A stretch of DNA of 64,000 bases from positions 250,001 through 314,000 of the forward strand of contig WPIO01000147.1 of assembly GCA_009760855.2 (NCBI GenBank), written 5' to 3'. This DNA is from Cristatella mucedo (Eukaryota > Bryozoa > Phylactolaemata > Cristatellidae). Positions 11,510 through 21,402 of this stretch are shown here, piece by piece. Below the pieces are notes generated by a model. The model made no database searches, was not told where the DNA came from, and was given only the letters and a program-made list of their open reading frames with translations. The stretch's first letter is position 1; each line of letters begins with the position of its first letter. The position numbers were made by a program, and so were the translations under genes.

Positions 11510-12785
11510 CATGTACCTCCGTCAGTAACTCCACAAACTCATAAAGACTGTGTGGGTGTTACGTAGGATAGTTTTGCATAGCACACTCACAGCCTAAGCG
11601 GCTTTCGGTAGGCATTCGGTAACCAACAGACTTCGTCTTTAGCAACAAAGAGAGAGTGGGAAGCATAGCCGAGTCAGGAGAGCAGTTGAGGTAGCGAGTA
11701 GCATGGACGTAGCAGCCCAAGACAGCGGAAAATGATGAGCCATAGTCAGCAGCAGGCGAGTAGTTGTCGTTGCATAAGAACCGCATAAGCAAGTTCCACA
11801 GTCTAGGACCTGCAGAGCTGAAGCTTCTGTCGCCAAATGTGTTTAAGCGGAGGAATGGAACGGCTAATTTATTGCCCACACAGGACCTGAGGATGCGTAG
11901 ACGCTGAAACGGATGCAACAGTTCAGAGAAGTACGGAGGAGCCAAGCCGTGGCGGGCCTTGTGGGTCGGCGTAAGAACTGTGCTCTGTTTCCGTTGCTGA
12001 ACCGGCATCCAGCTAGCTCTTTTAGTAAAGCAGACACGCACTCGAACCTCTGAGACTTACAGACGAGCTTTGCAGCCATATTTATAGTCAGCTGCAGTGG
12101 CCAAGTTGCTTTCTTTGGTAGCCCAGGAAATAGGTAATAACAATAGTTAAGCCGAGAAAGAGCTAAGGAGCTAGTAAAATGTTTGTCAAGCCACTTTGGA
12201 AGACAACTTCTAATCTTGGATAGAGATCGGACGGGATGGCTAGCAGTAGAAGCAGTCTTCCGAATTAAGCTTTTAAAAAATGGACAGCCATCTAAAACGA
12301 CACCTAAATTTCGAGCACATGGTGATGGTCGCACAACAGCATCACCTATTAAAAGAGCAAAGCCTTTTAATCCGGCCACACGCTTAGGGTGACCTATGAG
12401 CAGCAGTTCGGATTTATCATAATTCAATTTCAAGATGTTTTCCGATATCCAGGATCGAATGTCGGCAAGGCAAGCATTCAGTTTCTCAGTTGCTGCAGCA
12501 GATTCCGGTGGTTTGAATGACAAATACACCCGAGTACTGTCAGCATGCAAGTGATATCCCGTTCCATGCGCCTTAATCCCTTTTTTCCCAGAGGTTAAGT
12601 ATAAATGGAGAACAGCAAGGGACCGAGTATGTATCCTTAAGGGACTCCACAGGTGACCCGTCTCGTGTGTGTGAGCCCTGACCCCCACACGACACGGATT
12701 GAACGTAATCGGACAAGTACGATTTGAAACACTCCAGTGCTTAGTCTGCCAAGCCAATCGTTGTTCTTATATATTGAGATTCGCT
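11510..12785 (-). mobile_element. Non-LTR retrotransposon, RT family 2, 5'-truncated
   Basis: Absent from the matching positions of blocks B and C, so a post-duplication insertion. Flanking TTTATT words (11504-11509 and 12786-12791) may be the target duplication. The minus strand encodes an RT related to but distinct from family 1. The 3' terminal part (11522-11660, including GGGTGTTACG and CAGCCTAAGCGGCTTTCGGT) recurs at 55505-55660 on the minus strand, defining the family's 3' end. Confidence 0.75.
11864..12757 (-). pseudogene. Reverse transcriptase fragment of RT family 2
   Basis: The 297-codon frame begins just before a decayed catalytic motif: the FYADDT seen in family 1 is LHADSTRVYLSF here, so one catalytic Asp is lost. 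The following connection region is typical for CR1/L2-type RTs: LKLNYDKSELLLIG, then CARNLGVVLDGC and LVCKSQRFE. The C-terminal part continues in another frame at 11559-12041 (HKARHGLAPPYFSELL, then FSSAGPRLWN), which shows at least one frameshift. No endonuclease domain is present. The copy is dead. Confidence 0.8.
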
Positions 12786-13798
12786 TTTATTATAGAGCTC
12801 TGCGGTTTATTGAATGGAAAAGTAACGATGAATCATTCCCTGGGAAAACCGAATCAAGATAACTGAAATAAGCAATCAGCAACTATGCTGGAAAGTTTTC
12901 ACTAAGGTTTGTAATCGTATTAACTCTTGCCTATTAGAACTACACCTCAGCGAGAGTAGGAACCCCACCCCACCCGCTCTGCCAGCTCAGATCGTTTAGC
13001 TATCCCTCAAACATACATATCATTCTAAGGGCTCCATGCCTGCAATCAGTGTGCATCGAAAGCTTGGAACTCTTCCACGAATGAAGTCACAATATTCCTG
13101 ACTAGGAGAAATTTAAAAGGACGCTTTTAGCATGCACTGGTTTCTTGCAGCGATTTCAGGGTATAGGTGCCTTGTATTCTGTGAACGCATTGGTGCCACT
13201 ACTGTGCACGTCAGAAGCAACTTAATTGGGCATGTTATTATTGCATCGTGCCACCAAGCATGCGACACACGTTGAGTCGCTGTAGCTGCCCTGCATCTCC
13301 TGAGACATGAGTTATTGGCTTGCAAGGACATGACGCTCTCGGAGGGAACTGTTCGCAGCAATAATAATGGGATTGATTGAATTGCTATTTTTCTCATTGT
13401 ATCAAAGCTAGACTATTGCGAATGCAAGTTTTCACGATTGCCGAGAAAAGCAACGCCAGTGGCAGGTAAGATGGATGCAAAACTAATTTTTAAGTTACTA
13501 AAGTCTAGTCATGTGTCTCCTTCATCTAGATGCATTGTTCCCTGTCAATATCCAGACACAGAGAGCAGTTAATACTTAAGCCCCATTTCGTTTTAGGACT
13601 AAGGTCTTTTTCACTTAGCTGAGAACCGAACTGAACATACTTCACCAAACTTAGCTCTTCAGGATTCGTTATTGCAAACAAAAATATCTGGAAAAAATTG
13701 CTAAAGTTCAAGCTACAAGTGCAAACTGAATATGGTATTGCTTGCAAACTCTTACTTTTTATTGTTCAGAGCGTAGGAAGCATGCATGTACTAGCTAA

Positions 13799-16700
13799 TC
13801 AGCAACTTTGTTGTTCACGACATTTTTGACAAACAAATGGAAATTTACTTGTCGGAAAAACATCGTTCCAGGCGAAGTTATACGATGCTGGTCGAATACT
13901 GCCCCAGTACTCTTCGTTTTTCCAAAAATCCGGCTGCCCAGGTTCCCAGTCACTGTATTCAGATCCCGTCGATCCTAGCGGTTTGCATCCGCAGTCCCAC
14001 GTCCACTGTGAAGGATGCTTCCCATTAGCTAGTTGAAACGATAAGCCGATCCAAACACTGAGTCCATAAAACTCTAAAAAGTCACATTTCATACAAGTTC
14101 AGTCACAAACTGCTTAGAAGCTTGAACATTAGGCTAAGCCTTTGCCCGAAAAAAATTAAAAAAAACGGGTAGGTAATAGAGCTTGCTGCTAGAGGCACAA
14201 TCTAAGCACTGGTTATAAAAGTATTGCAATCTGTAAGACTTTGCTTGCCTGTGTGAGACTTGAGGTAGTCTACGATCTCATCCCTCTCATATTTGTTGTT
14301 GATTGCAGCCAATGTCAAGCCTAGACTACGGCATCGATGCTTAGCTTCGAAGTAAGTTGATGGAGTAGTCTCAAAATGGTATTTCAGATTCCAAAGACGT
14401 TCTACAAGTACAAGTTCCACTGTCCTCAGATGCGACGACTATCGGAAGCATAAAGCTGAGAGCAATACTAGTTCGAGCAGATGCAGCTAGTCTGCAATAT
14501 ATTCAAAATTAGGCGGCAGTCGTGATTTTTGACTGTCATTTAATTTCTACGAACCTTAATTGTAGAAAATATACTGCAATAGATAAAACAAATTCATACT
14601 GAAGGTTTGCAGTGTATAAGGTTCAGAACTAAAAGACCCTAAGTGATTTTCAGCAAGAAGACGAGTAAGATGTCACTACTTCGGAAATGTATATAAATAC
14701 AATTGTTTGCAACTGATGGCTTATTTCTTCTGATTCAAAGCTCCCCAATCACTGAAACAGTTGGGTTATTAAGAAATACTTTGCTCTCGAGAAGCAACTG
14801 ATTCGTATACTTACTGTGTAGAATTACGGATAGATAGAATGTGCAGGAATAAATAAGTCAAATACACTAGGTGTGAGTCGTGTGAAAATACGAGGCAACA
14901 GGCAGATCAGAAGCAACACGCACGTCATTGAATACATGAGTGCTGCAAACGTTGGCAATAACCTTTTGAGTATACCCTTGCACACGCAATTTTAATAGTA
15001 TACACCCATTTTAGGAGTCCTCAAGAAGTTCTACAAGCTTTTCAGAGATTAATACTGCCGTCGCTCTACATGGCTTTCTATTATACAAGCATGATCAGGA
15101 TTTCTGATCAACTGCCTAGTGTTACTCTTAGCAGCAAGAGCTCGATCGGGCCGATAAATCACCAAAGGCAATAGTTGAATGCTGCCACTGCTAATTGCTG
15201 CTCCTTTAGTGCAACTGTAATGCCAAATAATTTTCTCGAAGGCTTCTCATTGTAAACGTTGCTGAAACTATGGTGGGAGCCGATTAGCTCTTGTTCTCAA
15301 ATCCATAAATTGATTTTAAACGAGGAGCTCTTTTAATAAGAACACGAAAACCAATGTCATTTGATGAGAGGTGAACATGGTGCAGGCACTACAAACGTGC
15401 AATCAAAAAGTAGGCAAAATATACTACCTTTAAAATCTAATTTGTTGTGATTTTCTGAAGGGTCTTGAGACTTATTCGGGGACCTTGAATGAACCGGTAT
15501 TACGAGAAATTTATATTTGCGACCTCAAACGTATTCAGATCCAATACACTCACATTTACTGCAGCCTCTCAGCTTAAAAGTTAGCAACTAGCCTAAAGTG
15601 TGATTGGTAATAATATGATCTAGGGATCACAGAGCATAGCATATCTGAGCTGGGCATGGAATGGGAAATATAAAGCAATGTGTGCCCGTTTAGCCCTGGA
15701 AGTGATTCTTAGGTTACCTGTGATCCTTTAGGGTAGTTGGCGATACACACAAGCAATAAATTAGGTTTAGGGATACAAGCAGCATTATATAGGTTCACGT
15801 GGCTCTTAAGAGTTTTTTGAATGCCAGCGTGGCTTATCCAAACTGCTATACTTTTATTATGGTGAAAATTGTGTACTGATGAGCACATATATAGGATATT
15901 AATTTCAGCATCTAACTTGAGAAAATATTGGTGTAGTATTCAGGCAGCGTATATCACAATAGCCTATCATATGCTATCATAGCATTCTTAAGGAATGTGA
16001 AATGTAATCCCTAACCATAAAAATTGGTCAAAAAACTAACATAAGAGTGCAATGGTCTTTTTAAACACTACCCCATACCAGTTTAGATGACCTTCATCTC
16101 ATGAGGGGCAGCCCCCGGTAGTCAGGGTGTGAGGAATAACTACTGATCAAAGTCTCGTTTATCGAAGCTCAATTCAAAATTACAAACTCCGTATTCGTTT
16201 CAACAAACCTCGACTCTTACTTCTTTCTAAAATGAACAAATTACCTTAATAGGCTCCGTTAACATAACTGGAAACTAAGTGTCAAGTGACTAAGCAACAA
16301 CAGAATAATTGGTTCGTCGAATACGATCCGGCAGAACACTGCGATGGGAATCAATAAATAGGAATTGTGATAATTGTGGATTGCTTCGGAAATAGTATCA
16401 TTAGTTAAAGATAATTCTAATGTAGGGCTCAATGGATAATAAATGGCACAATTAATCCTTTACTATCGCGAAAAGGCTAAACAGCCTCAAACAATACCGA
16501 TGGCATGCCTGGGCTCTTTATTATATTCCATAGGAAATCAGCCTGATCTATCAATGAATTGTCATTATTCAGGGTTGACGTGGAAGTCTGTACTCTAGCA
16601 GAGACTTACTTTCAGATTGCTCGCCACTCTCATCCTCAGTCTCCACTTGCTGCGTCCCACTCACCTGCACAATCGAAGCATGAGAAACGCATTTAAACTA

Positions 16701-16828
16701 ATGCTGACAGTCGTGCCAGTTAGCAACACTTTTAGCCCAAAGGCAGGCTCATTTTTAGTGCCACTTACATTTTCGCCGATGCTGCTTCCGACCAAGAAGA
16801 AAGTCCACAGCAGCAAGCACACTTTCAT
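13799..16828 (-). CDS. Secreted C-type lectin domain protein, four coding exons, 189 aa
   Basis: Predicted exons (minus): 16769-16828, 16610-16664, 14240-14419, 13799-14073, totalling 570 nt with consistent phases (0, 1, 1) and stop TGA at 13799-13801. Donors are GTAAGT, GTAAGT and a weaker GTCTTA; all acceptors are AG, two of them after pyrimidine-rich tracts. Residues 1-18 or so form a signal peptide (MKVCLLLWTFFLVG). Residues 21-38 are an acidic linker. The C-type lectin domain spans about 47-183: Cys68, the WIGL core at 106-109, WTWD at 122-125, a galactose-type QPD at 145-147, WND at 167-169 and FVC at 178-180. The usual second disulphide (C2-C3) is missing, while extra Cys occur at 126, 128, 183 and 189. 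It probably binds a glycan with calcium outside the cell. The copies in blocks B and C are broken at the same sites. The weak third donor is the least certain point. Confidence 0.72.
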
Positions 16829-16955
16829 GATGGTTGGGATTCTAAAGAAAAGAAAAGCTCAACTATATTTCTTGACGGGCAGTGTCATACCTTTGACATT
16901 TCCAAATAACAAAGTCCCCATTTAGAATTTTGTTTCCATCAGTGAGCAATTACTT

Positions 16956-17016
16956 ACCACTAAAGCCGCTTGCCGGGAGATTGATATGCCAGTAACAAAT
17001 CTATCAATATATACGG
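16956..17016 (-). promoter_or_regulatory. Core promoter and non-coding first exon of the lectin gene
   Basis: On the minus strand a TATATA box (17008-17013) is followed about 50 bases later by GTAAGT (donor at 16957-16956) and, 13 bases before the start codon, by the acceptor tract TTCTTTTCTTTAG. This suggests a short 5' UTR exon ending at 16958 and an intron of about 115 bases. Block C keeps both the TATATA (49400-49405) and the GTAAGT (49456-49461); block B has TATTTA (27423-27428) and no donor. The 50 bases before the TATA box are the best conserved non-coding sequence among the three blocks. Confidence 0.5.
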
Positions 17017-17684
17017 CACTGCAGTGGCCGGTGACAACAATTTCTAAGAAGTGCATATCAGTGTAAGGAGAAGCGGCAGCCAGCAGGATGGAGTTTGAAA
17101 GATTTATGTTGGATGAGAAATAACACGGTGGGTCAAGTGGCTTGATTGCTCAGATCCCCAAGGGGAGGTGCTTCAGGGCCAACTACACTGCCAGGCTTAA
17201 CGCCTGCCTTTGGAATCCTCGCTCAATGTGCAATAAACCCCTGGTAATAAGCGACCTTATTTCTGGAAATGGTATCGACCTGCTCGCCCTAACTGAAACT
17301 TGGCTAAAATCGATAAACTGCCCGGCCATTAAAGACGCAACCCCATCTGGTTTCTCGTTCTTTCATACCCCTAGATCAATCAGAACTGGAGGTGGAGTTG
17401 CTATTATCGTGCGCTCGAAATTCAACTTCAAGCCATTCGCAGTTCCTTCGAAGCAGTTTTTTGAATTGGTTATCTTGGTCTCATCCGAAAACAAGATACC
17501 GATGGTGGTAGTAGTCTATCGCCCACCAGGTACCAAATCCTCCTTTATCTCAGATTTCTCCGATCTCATTTCGATTTAGTGTGCAAGAAATCGATCATTC
17601 CTCGTTATGGGTGATTTCAACCTTCACTCTGATAACTTATCTGACGCTTTCAGCACCGAATTTCGTGCATTGACTGACTCATCG

Positions 17685-18784
17685 TGTAACGTTTTGTAGC
17701 ACTTTGCTGGCCTTGGCTGAATTTTAGCGCAAACAAGAGCTGTTTGGAGGCGGGCTAGAACTCCTTTGTCCTGGAGCAGTGAGCCAGAGAGGAGCGTCAG
17801 CACGGCTAGAAAGCAAGAGCTTAAGAGCAAGCCAGGAAGCTGAGACCGGCGGAGGCGATTCGGCCTTTAGAATTGGCCCGATACCCGCGGAAGCTGCTGA
17901 TCGATGTTGGCTGGCCTGTCAACCTCCGCCTTCACACGGTCCAAGAAAGAATCGCGTGGAACCCATTCGCCATTCAAGCTGGACAGAGGGGACATTCCAG
18001 TGGCCTAGTGCCGGTATTAGTTCCTTACCGTAATGGGCCATGGTGTCGGGCCCAATACCACTAAGCTCTTGCCCCATTGTCTCAGCCAAGTATTTAAGAG
18101 TCGAGCAACGCTCGCTCTGTGTCTTTTGTCTGTGGTCTTCTGTGTCCGGCTCCGCCGTCGGACTCGTTTCTCTGAAAGCGAGGGAGGAGGGCGGGCTGTT
18201 CGCCGGCGATTGACGAAACAGGACGGGACAGCGCTAGGAGGATTCGGTGGACTCCACCGAATACGGTCGTATCGAGCCCGAGCTGGCATTTTGTGTTTCT
18301 TTTGTGTTTTGTGTGGGCGCGCTAGCACGTGGTCTCGGCATAGGGATTTGCCGGCGAGAGCTAGACGTAGTTGGCGTGTGTGGAGTATTACTGCCGCACT
18401 GGTGGGAACCAAGTTCTAGTTTTCCAGTTAGGGGTTTAGGCTCTGGTTCGGGCTCAGTGTGGAGAAGTGTTCCCTCCGCAAGAGTGTTGGTGCTGTTGAG
18501 AGCGTGCGAGGAGTGTGGAGATAAAACTGAGCTAGACGCGCAGCGACATTGTGCGCTGGCGAATAAACCTTGGTAAAATCCCCAATTTGTGTGTCTCGCT
18601 TTCCAATTCACGCCGCGGACTCACGACCTCCTTTAGTAACGGTGAGCAGGTCAGCGCCAGAAACGCTCGTTTCGTGGCGGCCAGCTTATTGCGCGTAGGC
18701 GCGCACCGAACGGCATTAGGCGATAGGCTATGCCGCTAGGTTAGCAGCGAGTCAAGCTTACTCCGCCGAGCCTTCGGCGTTACA
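17685..18784 (+). mobile_element. Long terminal repeat (1100 bp), TG...CA, with PBS but no internal region
   Basis: The ends form a 7-base inverted repeat, TGTAACG at 17685 and CGTTACA at 18778-18784. A TATTTAAG box (18091-18098) and an AATAAA (18562-18567) have the order expected for U3-R-U5. It is richer in GC than its surroundings, and the overlapping frames in it are composition artefacts. Directly downstream are three T and a primer-binding site, then the L2 endonuclease resumes with no LTR-retrotransposon coding sequence. No target duplication is seen (CATCG before; TCTCT after the PBS). It belongs to a retrovirus-like or Ty3/Gypsy-type LTR element; the exact family cannot be told without gag-pol. 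Confidence 0.8.
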
Positions 18785-18787
18785 TTT

Positions 18788-18805
18788 TGGCGCCCGAACG
18801 GGGGT
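18788..18805 (+). other. Primer-binding site (tRNA-Lys-like)
   Basis: TGGCGCCCGAACGGGGGT, three bases after the LTR. The first 12 bases equal the classical PBS complementary to the 3' end of a tRNA-Lys; the last six differ. The L2 sequence resumes at or just before the final T (18805). Confidence 0.75.
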
Positions 18806-21366
18806 CTCTTGTGGCTCATGTGCATGGCCCTACTCACATCAAGGGTCACACACTCGACCAGATTTTCTCATACAACTGCACTTCGTCATCACCAATTATT
18901 ACCAAATCCTGCTTATCTGACCACATGCAGATCTCATTCAATCTACAGTGTGTGCCCACCTCCTCCTCTAAAATAACCTGTGAATCGCGAAACCTCAAGA
19001 CCCTTGACATCGATGCTGTCCGTGCGAGAATATCTGCTTCACCTCTGCTGCTCAATCCTCCCTCCGATCTGTCATCATTGGTAGATAGCTTCAACACGAC
19101 ACTAGCTGACACGCTAGACGAGTTTGCCCCTCTGAAAAAGCGCACTGTGCGCCCCCCCCCCCCGCCCAGACGGCCTATGGTTTACCGCAGACATTAAACT
19201 AGCCAAGTCTACTAAACGAAAGCTTGAAAAAGCATACAAAAGATCCGGACTAACTGTCCATCGACAGGCATATGAAGACTACTGTAGGTTGTACCAATCG
19301 ATCCTAGCAAAGGCTAAGTCTAGTTTTTTATAAAAACATTGTTGAATCACAGATGCACAATCCAAAAATGCTGATGTCGACAATAAACCATCTCCTCAAC
19401 CGTTCCCAGATTAGCTCCTTACCTGATGACCCTAATGATGATCTAGCCGATCGCTTCTCTCGATTCTTTGTGCAGAAGATAGACAAGATCAGGGAATCCA
19501 TCCCTGCGATGACAACCTCCCCACTAGAATGCTGTTCCTCGGTTCCTGGCTGCACCTCAATGTCTGCATTTAAGCAGGTCACTAGTGATTTAGTCCTAAA
19601 GTTCGTATCTCAATCAAAGAAGACAACAAGTCCTCTGGACCCTATTCCCACTGTCCTGCTCCTACGTTGCATTGATCTGCTGCTGCCATGCATAAGTAAC
19701 ATCATTATTATGTCATTAGCCTCAGGTCATGTCCCGGCACCTTTCAAAAAAGCTGTAGTCGGGCCACTTCTCAAGAAATCGACACTACACCAAGAGAACT
19801 TGAGCAACTACCGCCAAGTCTCCCTTCTACCATTCCCACCAAAGACACTAAAACGGGTCGTGGCGGACCAGCTGAAGTCAAATATCGAAACTTGAAACCT
19901 TGCTAGTAAGTTCCAGTCTGGCTTTAGAGCTAATCACTCCACAGAGTCAGCATTGCTTATGGTATACAATGACCTACTTAGGAATGCAGACATGGGTGGA
20001 GTGTCTCTGCTTGTTTTGCTTGACCTTTCGGCAGCTTTTGATACCATCGATCACAAAGTTCTTCTAGAGCACCTCTCATCTCGCCTGGGCATCACTGGCA
20101 CTGCTCGGCAGTGGTTCAGGTCCTATCTCAGTGGGAGACTCCAAAGTATTGACGTGAATGGACAAAGATCATCTGAGGTCCCTCTGAAATATGGGGTAGC
20201 TCAGGGCTCCGTGCTAGGTCTGGTTCTTTTCGCGGTTTATACTCTCCTTCTGGCTCATGTGAGTGCCAAGCACATACTAGGCTTTCACTTCTACGGGGAT
20301 GACACTCAGTTGTACCTTTCCTTTGATCCCTCCCAACCTTCGTGCACCTCGAATTCTCTCAACTCCCTTGGTGCATGTATTGATGACATCTGCATGTGGA
20401 TGGCGGCAAATATTCTAAAACTAAACGGTGATAAAACTAACTTACTAGTTATGGACAAACCAAGTGTGATTCAGAAATTGGAAAGGCTGACGCTCAAAAT
20501 TGGCTCTGCCAGAATATCTCCTGTCGAATCAGCTCGGAATCTAGGTGTCATATTCCAAAGCGACCTCTCGTTAGACGACCATATCAGCTCCACAGTCAAA
20601 TCCGCCTATTTTCAGCTCCATAACATTGCTAAAATGCAGGCTTGTTTAGATAAGGATACCACATCTAAGTTGGTACATGCATTCGTGACATCCCGTCTCG
20701 ACTTCTGCAACTCACTGCTTACTGGCCTACCACATATGCGATCAGGCGATTGCAGCTAGTGCAAAACTCTGCAGCTAGGCTTGTCTGTCGTGAGCGTCGC
20801 AGTTGCCACATCACACCACTTTCGCTGACCTGCACTGGCTACCAGTCAAGCAACGGATTGACTTCAAGGTTTTGTCGCTCACTTTTAGGTCACTTCATTC
20901 TTTGGCTCCTGCCTATCTCTCAGATATACTCCCCTGCCAGGCCAAGCATTGTACCACATGCTTTTCGGAATCCAACAGCCTACAAATACCTCGTACAAAC
21001 CTCAAATCCTTTGGAGACCGTGCATTTAGTTCGTATGCTCCCAAAGCCTGGAACTCCCTCCCGACCTGCATCAGAACATCCCCTGACCTGACAACATTTA
21101 AAAAGAACTTGAAAACACACCTATTTAGTAAAGCATTTAGTGGGTCAATGTGATTCGTCTTTCATGTGCTTATGCGTGCTGACACTGTGCATGCTGCCAC
21201 TAACCACATTTGCATGTTGACCCTGTGCATGTCACCCCTAACCATGTTATTCATTTTGTGTGTTTATCAAGCATGATATTACTCACCATTCATTTGCATT
21301 TCCCTTTGTAGCAAATGTAAAGCGCCTAGAGAGAGGTTGAGTTCTCTGAGGGCGCTTTATCAAGTC

Positions 21367-21402
<36 letters not shown>

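Larger units (their letters stand above)
17179..21153 (+). pseudogene. Endonuclease-reverse transcriptase (ORF2) of L2 family 1, broken
   Basis: Domains in order: apurinic-type endonuclease (LNACLWNPRSMCNK at the start, LTETWL, GDFNLHSDN near 17610, GHTLDQIF near 18850, and the catalytic SDH near 18920), a linker (about 19350-19560), RT fingers (19600-19895), RT palm (19953-20400; LVLLDLSAAFDTIDH) and the C-terminal region (to about 21150). It is inactive: a stop at 17577-17579, the LTR insertion, a frame change at the poly-C run 19151-19163, further breaks near 19200-19350, 19895 and 20750, motif B changed to AQGSVLG, and motif C changed from YADD to YGDD. Each part is readable in one frame only, which makes it the best guide to the family's ORF2 in this window. 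Confidence 0.88.
17179..21397 (+). mobile_element. L2-clade non-LTR retrotransposon, family 1, longest copy, interrupted by an LTR
   Basis: Comparison with the empty sites in block B (about 27240-27295) and block C (about 49215-49275) defines the insertion: the target word CAGGG is present at both ends (17174-17178 and 21398-21402). The copy starts at the N-terminus of the endonuclease and ends with the hairpin AAAGCGCCTAGAGAGAG...GAGGGCGC and an (ATT)n tail. Its own length is about 3.1 kb; the rest is the LTR insertion at 17685-18804. ORF1 and the 5' UTR are missing. Confidence 0.88.

Noticed and set aside
17773-18739. Several overlapping frames of 60-136 aa on both strands
   Set aside because: They lie within the LTR, overlap each other on both strands and have no domain; high GC explains the lack of stops.
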